This document shows, in pieces, positions 1 through 5,154 of a stretch of DNA of 5,154 nt. How positions within the stretch are numbered: position 1 is the first letter of the stretch; the number at the start of each line of letters is the position of its first letter. The position numbers and the translations under genes were made by a program. The DNA lies in assembly GCA_903837255.1 (NCBI GenBank), contig CAILTZ010000255.1:1-5154 (forward strand), in the 5' to 3' direction. The notes under the pieces were generated by a model, which was not told where the DNA came from, made no database searches, and saw only the letters and a list, made by a program, of their open reading frames with translations. Source of the stretch: an uncultured Pirellula sp. GTDB lineage: Bacteria; Planctomycetota; Planctomycetia; Pirellulales; Pirellulaceae.

Positions 1-185
1 CGGACGAGTCCGGTGGTAGGCTCCGAGCGCACCTGTGGTGATGTGGATCTATCTTGGTTACATTCTTCGCCACAATAATTCCTCGAGAACCGTTTTTACC
101 ACCCGAGCCCCCCGTCAGGATATACCGTTAGGATATCATGGACGTTTTAGAGTTTCATGGATCCTTTCCAATGTTGGTGAAAATA
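1..185. other. Left-edge non-coding stretch upstream of the esterase gene
   Basis: I see no complete gene here. Two plus-strand frames are open at the left edge and close at a stop at 39-41 or 76-78, so the tail of an upstream gene could lie here, but neither short peptide is recognisable. The heptamer AGGATAT occurs twice, at 117-123 and 130-136. The second copy could act as a ribosome site for an ATG at 138. No promoter with two convincing boxes was found, although the esterase promoter should lie here if that gene is transcribed alone. Confidence 0.4.
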
Positions 186-1244
186 ATGAGAAGACGGATT
201 GCAAGTGTCTTTTGGATTTCGGTCGCAAGCGTTGCTTTGACCATGCTCAGCGGTGGTCGATCCGAGGCCCAAGACCTCGCGACAAAAAAGGCTTATGGTC
301 AGGGCAATGGCGATTTCGTGGTGGGCCCCGAGTACCGTCTGGATCCGGACTTGAGCGATCAAGGCAATCCCAAAGGCAAGCAGTTCGAATTTCGAATGCC
401 ACTGGCCGAGAGCAAGATTTTCCCTGGGACCGATTCGACGCTGGATTCGAGCAAGGAGGTTCGCAAGGAACGCAAGATTTTTGTCTATGTCCCGGCGTCT
501 TACAAGGATGGGACCAAAGCCCCTGTGCTGGTGATGCATGACGGACCGAGCAATCTGAACTTGGTTCGAAACGCATTGGATAATCTAACGATCTCCAAGG
601 ATGCCAGTCGCAAGCTCCCGGCGTTTATCGCCATCAGCATCGAGAACGGTGGCAATGATGGCAAGGGAAGCCAGCGGGGCTTGGAGTACGATACGATGTC
701 GGACCGGTTGGCAAGGTTCGTGCATGAAGAGGTCTTCGCTGCGGTGTTGAAGAACTCGGAGATTCGAGCCGCGTATCCGAACCTGGCTCTGACCGACGAT
801 CCATGGGGCAGGGCCGTCATGGGCTGCAGTTCCGGCGGAGCCGCAGCCTTGTCGATGGGATGGTTCCGACCGGATCTGTTCCGTCGACTTATCACCTACT
901 CAGGAACCTTCGTCGATCAGCAAGACGACGATGCCAGCGAGGAGTCCAAGTATCCTCTTGGGGCTTGGGAGTATCACTCCAGCATGAAGCTCTTTGAGAC
1001 CTCGGAGAAAAAACCCCTTCGTATCTTCACGCATGTGTCCGACAAGGATCTTCGATTCAATGACGCCGAAGAAACGTATCACAATTGGGTGATGGCCAAC
1101 GAGCGGACGGCCAAGTCGCTAGCGGCCAAAGGATACGATTATCGGTATGTCTTTAGCCGGGATTCCAGGCACTGCGACAAGAAGGTTTTCGAGCACACCG
1201 TTGCCGACACGCTGGTTTGGATGTGGCAAGGCTACGGCCAGTAA
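186..1244 (+). CDS. Secreted putative esterase (Fes/esterase-D-like alpha/beta hydrolase, PF00756 type)
   Basis: Predicted exported serine hydrolase of 352 residues that probably cleaves an ester bond; the substrate cannot be read from the sequence. The N-terminus is a standard Sec signal peptide: MRRR, a hydrophobic run at about 5-21, then SGGRSEA with likely cleavage after Ala28. The hydrolase domain starts near residue 95 with a VYVP strand, then an HDG turn at 118-120. The nucleophile elbow GCSSGG puts the catalytic serine at 215. The acid is Asp286 or Asp288 in SDKD, and the histidine is His329 in SRHCD. This order fits the enterochelin-esterase/esterase-D family. Start: ATG 186 gives a compact signal peptide and has GGTGA five bases upstream. 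In-frame ATGs at 138 (AGGA four bases upstream) and 171 are possible and would add 16 or 5 residues. The gene ends 14 bp from the convergent fabG. The fold is fairly certain; the substrate is unknown. Confidence 0.85.
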   Translation: MRRRIASVFWISVASVALTMLSGGRSEAQDLATKKAYGQGNGDFVVGPEYRLDPDLSDQGNPKGKQFEFRMPLAESKIFPGTDSTLDSSKEVRKERKIFVYVPASYKDGTKAPVLVMHDGPSNLNLVRNALDNLTISKDASRKLPAFIAISIENGGNDGKGSQRGLEYDTMSDRLARFVHEEVFAAVLKNSEIRAAYPNLALTDDPWGRAVMGCSSGGAAALSMGWFRPDLFRRLITYSGTFVDQQDDDASEESKYPLGAWEYHSSMKLFETSEKKPLRIFTHVSDKDLRFNDAEETYHNWVMANERTAKSLAAKGYDYRYVFSRDSRHCDKKVFEHTVADTLVWMWQGYGQ

Positions 1245-1258
1245 AACGCCGTGGGCAA

Positions 1259-2023
1259 CTAGCCGGTCATCCCACCGTCGACTGTTAGGACTTGGCCAGT
1301 GACATAGCTTGCGGCTGTGCTGGCCAGGAACAGCACGCAAGCTGCGACGTCGTCGGGCTGTCCCAATCGATTGGCCGGAACTCGCTTCTTGACTTCGTCG
1401 ACCACCGCATCCCCAAGTGCCTTGGTCATGTCGCTTTCGATGAAACCAGGGGCCACTGCGTTGACAGTGATCTTTCGTTTTGCGAGCTCTTTGGACATTG
1501 AGCGGGTAAAGCCGATCATCCCTGCTTTGGTGGCCGAGTAGTTGGTCTGGCCGGCATTTCCGATCAGGCCCGAGACGCTCGACATGTTGATGATGCGCCC
1601 GTATCGCTGCCCCATCATGATCAGCGAAGCTGCTCGGCAGAAAAGAAAGCAGCTCGTCAGATTCGCTGCGATGATATCGTCCCATTGTTCGTCGCTCATG
1701 CGAGGCAAAAGGGTGTCGCGCGTGATCCCAGCATTGTTGACTAATATATCCAAGCGTTTGTAATCGTTCTCAACGGTCTTGAACAACTCCGCGATCGATG
1801 CTCGATCGGTTACATCGCATGAAAGCGCAACGGCATCGCCGCCGGCGGCCTTGATCGTGGCGACGGTCTCTTCGAGCTTCGAGGCGTTTCTCGCAACGCA
1901 CAGGACCTTGGCTCCGTTTTCCCCAAGCCGAATCGCGACGGCTTGACCGAGCCCCTGCGAGGCACCGGTGACCATCGCTACTTGGCCTTGTAGATTTGCA
2001 GTAAGTCCCAATGAAGAAGTCAT
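1259..2023 (-). CDS. fabG: 3-oxoacyl-[acyl-carrier-protein] reductase FabG
   Basis: NADPH-dependent reductase of type II fatty acid synthesis, reducing 3-oxoacyl-ACP to 3-hydroxyacyl-ACP in the cytoplasm. The 254-residue length is normal for a classical short-chain dehydrogenase. Seen in sequence: nucleotide-binding TGASQGLG at 19-26, CDVTD at 69-73, NNAG at 96-99, and a complete catalytic tetrad Asn121, Ser149, Tyr162 and Lys166 (YSATK) with the same spacing as E. coli FabG. VAPGFIESDMT follows at about 190-200 and VDGG closes the C-terminus. The ATG at 2023 is chosen because AGGAG lies eight bases upstream and the protein aligns from there; a longer in-frame start at 2194 would run deep into fabD. 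It is the last gene of the rpmF-fabD-fabG cluster, 38 bp after fabD. Other short-chain reductases share these motifs, but the fabD neighbour makes FabG the best call. Confidence 0.95.
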   Translation of the reverse strand: MTSSLGLTANLQGQVAMVTGASQGLGQAVAIRLGENGAKVLCVARNASKLEETVATIKAAGGDAVALSCDVTDRASIAELFKTVENDYKRLDILVNNAGITRDTLLPRMSDEQWDDIIAANLTSCFLFCRAASLIMMGQRYGRIINMSSVSGLIGNAGQTNYSATKAGMIGFTRSMSKELAKRKITVNAVAPGFIESDMTKALGDAVVDEVKKRVPANRLGQPDDVAACVLFLASTAASYVTGQVLTVDGGMTG

Positions 2024-2031
2024 GTGCGATG

Positions 2032-2036
2032 CTCCT
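2032..2036 (-). promoter_or_regulatory. Shine-Dalgarno site of fabG
   Basis: On the minus strand AGGAG lies eight bases before the ATG at 2023, inside the 38-bp fabD-fabG gap. It decides the start against the longer in-frame option at 2194. Confidence 0.8.
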
Positions 2037-2061
2037 GGAAGCAAAAAAGAGTGATATTGAA

Positions 2062-2970
2062 CTAATCCCCAAAAGCCTCGCAAGGCGCTTTGCGGTCGGT
2101 CCTTTTCAGGGTGCCTGTGAGCACTCTGCCAGTGCCGATTTCGTAGAACTGCTCGACACCCATCTCCAATAGCTTGCGCAAGGAGGCTTCCCACAAAACC
2201 GGAGATACGATCTGCCGAGGGAGCAAACTCGCAAACTCGCTAGCAAGGATGTGAGCTTGGGCGTCGACGTTGGCAACCAAAGGAACGTGGGTGTTTGCCA
2301 ACTCCGCTGAGAGCAAAGCCCTTTCTAGGACTTCGACTGCCGGTTGCATGATTCCGGTGTGAAAGGCTCCTGCGACGGCCAAGCGTATGAATTTGAATCC
2401 GGCGTCATTGACGAGCTTTTCGCAAGCATCGATCGACCGAGCATGTCCGGAGATGGCGATGTTGCCTGGACACAGGAGGTTCGCAAGTTGCAAAATTTCG
2501 CCGGGCTGGCGAGCTTGGTCGCAAAACGCACTGACCTGCTGCTGATCGACTCCGATCACGCTGGCCATGGAGCTTGCGACGGCACTGGCTGCTGATTGCA
2601 TCGCTCGACCGCGTGCGGATACAAGCTCGACACCTTTTTCGAAAGACAATCCGCCTGCGGCGTACAAAGCTGAATACTCGCCCAGGCTCAGTCCGGCCAC
2701 CGCCACGACTTGGTCGGCGATATCGGGCCTCTGCGCATGAAAATCAGCCAAGGCGGCAGCAGAGTGTACGAAGAGAGCCGGTTGGCTATTGCTCGTAAGA
2801 TTCAATTCGGTGTCCGGACCTGCGGTGCACAGCGCAGCGAGGTCAAAGCCTAGTATCTCCGAGGCTCGTGAAAACAGAACCCTAGCCTGCTCGCTTCGCG
2901 CAAGCAATCCAGCGGCCATTCCGACTGACTGGGCTCCCTGCCCAGGAAAAAGTAGGGCAACGTTTGCCAC
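2062..2970 (-). CDS. fabD: Malonyl-CoA:ACP S-malonyltransferase FabD
   Basis: Transfers malonyl from malonyl-CoA to acyl carrier protein, supplying the extender unit for fatty acid elongation in the cytoplasm. The 302 residues match the family length of about 300-310. Seen in sequence: FPGQGAQ at 8-14, the nucleophile motif GLSLGEYSAL with Ser95, Arg120 in SARGRAMQ (binds the malonyl carboxylate), His204 in AFHTGIM (catalytic base), Gln253 in LPRQIVSP, and a C-terminal GTGRVLTG. These correspond to Ser92, Arg117, His201 and Gln250 of the E. coli enzyme. The residue before the serine is Leu rather than the usual His. The start is GTG at 2970, with AAGGAGGG four to five bases upstream and the family's normal N-terminus right after it. 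It lies 23 bp after rpmF and 38 bp before fabG, with all three on the minus strand, so they are probably co-transcribed. Confidence 0.96.
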   Translation of the reverse strand: MANVALLFPGQGAQSVGMAAGLLARSEQARVLFSRASEILGFDLAALCTAGPDTELNLTSNSQPALFVHSAAALADFHAQRPDIADQVVAVAGLSLGEYSALYAAGGLSFEKGVELVSARGRAMQSAASAVASSMASVIGVDQQQVSAFCDQARQPGEILQLANLLCPGNIAISGHARSIDACEKLVNDAGFKFIRLAVAGAFHTGIMQPAVEVLERALLSAELANTHVPLVANVDAQAHILASEFASLLPRQIVSPVLWEASLRKLLEMGVEQFYEIGTGRVLTGTLKRTDRKAPCEAFGD

Positions 2971-2974
2971 AGTC

Positions 2975-2980
2975 CCTCCT
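2975..2980 (-). promoter_or_regulatory. Shine-Dalgarno site of fabD
   Basis: AGGAGG on the minus strand sits four bases before a GTG codon at 2970. The strong site with slightly tight spacing supports GTG as the fabD start; no upstream ATG in frame gives a better N-terminus. Confidence 0.8.
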
Positions 2981-2993
2981 TGAGCAGCAAGGT

Positions 2994-3182
2994 CTACTCT
3001 TTAGTTTGGCCCATCTCGACCACAACACGGCCCATATAAAAGCCGCACTTTGGGCACACACAATGCGTGGGAACCACGTTGCTGCACTTGCTGCAAACTT
3101 GCAGCTGCTTTGGCTTCTTGTGATGGTGCGCACGTCGCTTGCCAGAACGTGAATTGGAATGTCGTCGCTTAGGAACTGCCAT
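2994..3182 (-). CDS. rpmF: 50S ribosomal protein L32
   Basis: Structural protein of the large ribosomal subunit, 62 residues, which is the usual length. The N-terminus MAVPKRRHSNSR followed by a basic GKRRAHHHKK segment is characteristic of bL32. A zinc-ribbon form is present: Cys30-x2-Cys33 and Cys43-x2-Cys46, within the typical PxHxVCPxCGxYxGR pattern. Cys41 is an additional cysteine beside the metal site. The ATG at 3182 has no strong Shine-Dalgarno sequence, only a weak GTGG-like stretch, which is odd for a highly expressed gene. It is the first gene of the cluster leading into fabD and fabG, with a promoter about 70-100 bp upstream. No yceD (DUF177) gene, the common partner ahead of rpmF in many bacteria, is present. 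Confidence 0.96.
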   Translation of the reverse strand: MAVPKRRHSNSRSGKRRAHHHKKPKQLQVCSKCSNVVPTHCVCPKCGFYMGRVVVEMGQTKE

Positions 3183-3252
3183 GATAAAAAACCACAGATA
3201 TCAATCGAAAACGGTAGTGCCCGGGTCCTCAATCTCGCCCAGACGAGACGAG

Positions 3253-3281
3253 TTTCTATTCGTAGGCCAGGATATTGTCAA
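3253..3281 (-). promoter_or_regulatory. Sigma70-type promoter of the rpmF-fabD-fabG cluster
   Basis: On the minus strand there is a perfect -35 box TTGACA (3281-3276), a 17-base spacer and a -10 box TAGAAA (3258-3253, four of six consensus bases). Transcription would start near 3246, giving a leader of roughly 64 bases before the rpmF ATG. This is the only good two-box promoter I found in the region, and its position fits an operon promoter. Inferred from consensus only. Confidence 0.65.
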
Positions 3282-3454
3282 GTCGCAAACTGTCATAAGA
3301 CGGGCTTATGGGGTGTTTTTTCCTGATTGGCACCTGCCTAATCGAACGTTCATCGACGGAGTCGCGGGTTGGGTGGGCCAGGACGTACCGGCTGATCCTG
3401 GAAAATAATGTCCTGAACTCAAATAAATCGTGGGAAGCTGCGCATCGAGTTGTA

Positions 3455-3479
3455 GGCCAGCGAACTGGCCCAAGTTTTT
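3455..3479 (+). terminator. Hairpin with T-run in the leader of the T2SSF genes (terminator or attenuator candidate)
   Basis: GGCCAG (3455-3460) and CTGGCC (3465-3470) form a perfect six-pair stem with a CGAA loop; four bases later there is TTTTT (3475-3479). This is the form of a short rho-independent terminator on the plus strand. No plus-strand gene ends just before it, and it lies about 40 bases ahead of the next start codon. It could therefore be a leader attenuator, a stop for stray plus-strand transcription, or chance. The T-run is short and displaced from the stem, so confidence is modest. Confidence 0.35.
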
Positions 3480-3518
3480 CTCGATCTGTGCTCGTCGTGT
3501 CTTCTCCTCGAGTTGGTA

Positions 3519-4280
3519 ATGGAAATGGTCTCTCCAAAGAACCAGATGCCCAGCGGACTTTCCGAATTGGAACTTCCGCAACTGCTCTCGTTCAACGATC
3601 AGGTCAAGAAACTGGTTGTTGCCGGCGTGCCGATCCGATTCCCGGGCGCACCGAGCCATGTGCCCGAATGGCTCGGTGGAATCAGCAATCGTGTTGCACT
3701 CAACGTGGGACTCGGCCAATCTCCCTCAACCGCTCTGAGTTCTGACCCGAGCATCAATCCGGCTTACCTTACGGCCCTTGCTGCATGGCTCGAGAGCCGC
3801 AAAGCCTCAGATGCAACCTCAGTCGGTTCTCTTCAAGTCTTAGAACCGTGGGTTCAATCGGGACTCCAGGGGGATCGGCAGGTGGACAAGTCGGGATTGT
3901 ACGCCTTTTGGTTATGGCTCGTGGCATTGATGGCTTCGATTGTGATGATTCACTCTGTGTGGGTGATGTTTCCCAAGCTCAAGATCTTCTACGAAAACTC
4001 TGGACTACAAATTGGGATCGGCTATCGCTGGTCGGAGTGGATCTACGATCGTCTAGGGCTCGTTGCCTCGGTGCTTGCTGCGATGGTACTTGCGGCACCT
4101 GTGCTATGGCGGTTGTGGTTTCAAAGGATAGCCAAGCACTGGAGAATCCCGAGTTACACTGCTCGTGTGTTCTTCCTTGTGTACTTGCTTTTGGGTGGAG
4201 CCATGACCGCCCTCTTGGGATGGACGGTCCTCTGGCCGGTCGTGGAACTTCTTATCCAGGTCGGAGAACCTCGGTCATGA
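3519..4280 (+). CDS. Type II secretion F / PilC-like membrane protein, short form without second cytoplasmic domain
   Basis: Probable inner-membrane platform protein of a type II secretion or type IV pilus-like system, 253 residues. Residues about 15-120 look like the first T2SSF cytoplasmic helical domain: a FNDQVKKLVVAGVP start resembling the family's LLxAGxPL, then a G-x-S-x-x-x-AL region near 65-73. TM1 is about 129-150 and is followed by FPKLKIFYENSGLQI, matching the conserved P-x-F-x-x-(I/M)-F-x-x-x-G segment after GspF TM1. TM2 is about 179-199. Only some 17 residues separate it from TM3 (about 216-236), where GspF normally has a second cytoplasmic domain of about 100 residues. The end, LWPVVELL, resembles a GspF C-terminus. 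Start is uncertain: TTG 3513, ATG 3519 (GAG six bases upstream, chosen) or ATG 3525, none with a strong ribosome site. The stop overlaps the next start as ATGA, so the two are translationally coupled. Confidence 0.75.
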   Translation: MEMVSPKNQMPSGLSELELPQLLSFNDQVKKLVVAGVPIRFPGAPSHVPEWLGGISNRVALNVGLGQSPSTALSSDPSINPAYLTALAAWLESRKASDATSVGSLQVLEPWVQSGLQGDRQVDKSGLYAFWLWLVALMASIVMIHSVWVMFPKLKIFYENSGLQIGIGYRWSEWIYDRLGLVASVLAAMVLAAPVLWRLWFQRIAKHWRIPSYTARVFFLVYLLLGGAMTALLGWTVLWPVVELLIQVGEPRS

Positions 4281-5154
4281 GCCTCGATGCCAATCAAAAC
4301 CCCGGCAGTCAAAACCCCGGCAGTCAAAATACCGAGTACTTGGCTCGCATCGACGATGCGATCGCTCAAAGTGCACCCTTGCAGGCATGGCTCATCGAGC
4401 GATCTTCGCAAGACAGTAGAATTCCATCCAAGCAAACCAAGCTCTTGCTTCGTTCTCTCCAAGAGCCGATCCAGGCCCAGCTATGGGTCAGCGATCCATC
4501 GCTTGCTCCTTTTCTGCCGATCATCCTGAGGGGGGCCGACAAGCCCGAGGATCTTTCGATCTTGGAGCCTTGGTACCGCCTGTTGCTCAAACAACCCTTG
4601 GGAATACTCGATCTGTTGCGACGATTCTATTACCCGCTAGCGCTCGGTGCCGCAGCGATAGTCCTCATGTACTACATCTCTGTCGCGATTATCCCGGCGT
4701 TCCAAGCGATGTTCGTTGACTTCCAGCTTCGGTTGCCTCCGCTGACAAAGCTGGTTTTCAGCATCGCAAACTTTGTCGCCAATCAAACCCTATTTGCCAT
4801 CGTTCAGATTCTCATCGGCATCGGCTTGCTGATCGGGATGATCAAACTCATCGGGTATCTACTGGATCGGCTCGAAGGGATCAAGTTGATTGGATTCCTT
4901 CGCCGAGGAAACAAAAAGAGCCTCGGATCCATGGCGAGCTGGTCGGGGGCGCTGTCGGAACTTTTGGCGGTCGGAATGCCGGTCGATCGAGCCATAACGA
5001 CCGCAGGCTTGGCTAGCCAAAGGCCTTGGCTCAAGGTCCAATCGGAGCGGTTGGTCGAGGCTTTCAATTCCAATCCTGATCAACCCTGGAGCAGGCAACC
5101 GGGTGCAAATAACTTCTCCAGTTCGTCGATCGCGGCCCTGGATCTGCATCGGCA
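4277..5154 (+). CDS. Type II secretion F family protein, partial at the window end
   Basis: Second GspF/PilC-like inner-membrane protein; 292 residues are visible and the frame stays open at the window end, so the C-terminus is missing. The ATG at 4277 overlaps the preceding stop (ATGA). Residues 1-20 are polar with a duplicated NPGSQ. Residues about 21-117 are a helical cytoplasmic region that lacks the usual LLxAGxPL opening, so the first T2SSF domain looks degenerate. TM1 is about 118-139; IIPAFQAMFVDF and then LRLPPLTK (139-158) closely match the conserved post-TM1 segment of GspF. TM2 is about 172-196. A second cytoplasmic domain opens at about 219 with ALSELLAVGMPVDRAI, a clear match to the family's LLxAGxPLxxAL motif. 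The visible layout is that of a full GspF, whose usual length is about 400 residues, so roughly 100 residues including TM3 probably lie outside. It likely acts together with its upstream partner. Confidence 0.8.
   Translation, partial: MSLDANQNPGSQNPGSQNTEYLARIDDAIAQSAPLQAWLIERSSQDSRIPSKQTKLLLRSLQEPIQAQLWVSDPSLAPFLPIILRGADKPEDLSILEPWYRLLLKQPLGILDLLRRFYYPLALGAAAIVLMYYISVAIIPAFQAMFVDFQLRLPPLTKLVFSIANFVANQTLFAIVQILIGIGLLIGMIKLIGYLLDRLEGIKLIGFLRRGNKKSLGSMASWSGALSELLAVGMPVDRAITTAGLASQRPWLKVQSERLVEAFNSNPDQPWSRQPGANNFSSSSIAALDLHR
4294..4329 (+). repeat. 15-bp in-frame tandem repeat, about 2.4 copies
   Basis: TCAAAACCCCGGCAG at 4294-4308 is repeated exactly at 4309-4323, and a third partial copy begins TCAAAA at 4324 before diverging. 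The unit is five codons, so it encodes the peptide pattern QNPGS twice near the N-terminus of the second T2SSF protein. Exact identity at the DNA level suggests recent slippage duplication in a tolerant, probably disordered tail. Confidence 0.85.

Larger units (their letters stand above)
3183..3518. other. Divergent intergenic region between rpmF and the T2SSF genes
   Basis: About 335 bp with no convincing gene. Open frames that cross it on either strand run into known genes out of frame and resemble no protein family I recognise. It holds the rpmF promoter (3253-3281) and a hairpin with a T-run (3455-3479). The nonamer GTAGGCCAG occurs at 3262-3270 and again at 3452-3460, the second copy forming the left side of the hairpin stem. 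I could not find a convincing plus-strand promoter for the T2SSF genes. Confidence 0.6.

Noticed and set aside
1..12. Near-palindrome CGGAC-GA-GTCCG at the left edge, and a passing likeness to a hammerhead core
   Set aside because: The loop is only two bases, no CUGANGA/GAAA core is present, and the left flank is outside the window.
1231..1254. Hairpin ACGGC/GCCGT across the esterase stop, as a terminator between the convergent genes
   Set aside because: The stem is five to seven pairs with a nine-base loop and has no T-run on either side, so termination cannot be supported.
2024..2194. Longer in-frame start for fabG at 2194
   Set aside because: It would overlap the end of fabD by over 130 bases, and the added residues do not resemble any FabG. 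The ATG at 2023 has AGGAG at a good distance.
2223..2238. Tandem GCAAACTC x2 within fabD
   Set aside because: The unit is not a multiple of three, and the encoded ASEFASLLP fits a normal FabD, so it looks like coincidental codon use.
3327..3343. TTGGCAC resembling the -24 box of a sigma54 promoter
   Set aside because: The bases where the -12 GC should fall are AA, so the second half of the element is missing.
3344..3351. Perfect 8-bp palindrome GAACGTTC as an operator
   Set aside because: It is short and single, does not have the GAAC-N4-GTTC spacing of a LexA box, and is expected by chance at this scale.
3308..3745. 145-codon plus-strand open frame crossing the intergenic region into the first T2SSF gene
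   Set aside because: It overlaps the T2SSF gene in another frame, its product is low in hydrophobic structure and resembles no family, and it crosses the hairpin.

Overview
The window reads as ordinary chromosomal DNA of a moderately GC-rich Gram-negative bacterium. The most likely source is a planctomycete of the Pirellula/Rhodopirellula type. This is an inference from three things: the style of the ribosomal protein L32 and FabD sequences, a secreted Fes-like esterase beside housekeeping lipid genes, and a diverged pair of GspF-like secretion genes. No RNA gene, phage gene, insertion sequence or CRISPR array is visible.

Layout from left to right. Positions 1-185 hold no supportable gene. 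Positions 186-1244 (+) encode an exported alpha/beta-hydrolase esterase with a signal peptide and a Ser-Asp-His triad. It converges, 14 bp apart, on a three-gene minus-strand cluster read right to left: rpmF (3182-2994, ribosomal protein L32), fabD (2970-2062, malonyl-CoA:ACP transacylase) and fabG (2023-1259, 3-oxoacyl-ACP reductase). The genes are 23 bp and 38 bp apart, and a good sigma70-type promoter precedes rpmF (-35 TTGACA, 17-bp spacer, -10 TAGAAA). FabD loads malonyl groups onto acyl carrier protein and FabG performs the first reduction of each elongation round. Coupling them to rpmF ties membrane lipid synthesis to ribosome production, as in the well-known rpmF-plsX-fabH-fabD-fabG-acpP clusters, but plsX, fabH and acpP are absent here.

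A divergent intergenic region (3183-3518) carries the rpmF promoter and, nearer its right end, a GC-rich hairpin followed by five T residues. To its right, two overlapping plus-strand genes (3519-4280 and 4277 to beyond the window end) encode membrane proteins of the type II secretion F / PilC (T2SSF) family. The first appears to be a GspF that lacks the second cytoplasmic domain. The second has a degenerate first cytoplasmic domain and a recognisable second one, and it is cut by the window edge. They probably form a split or heteromeric inner-membrane platform for a type II secretion or type IV pilus-like machine whose other genes lie to the right.

Nothing here proves a new system. The split GspF pair is the most unusual item.
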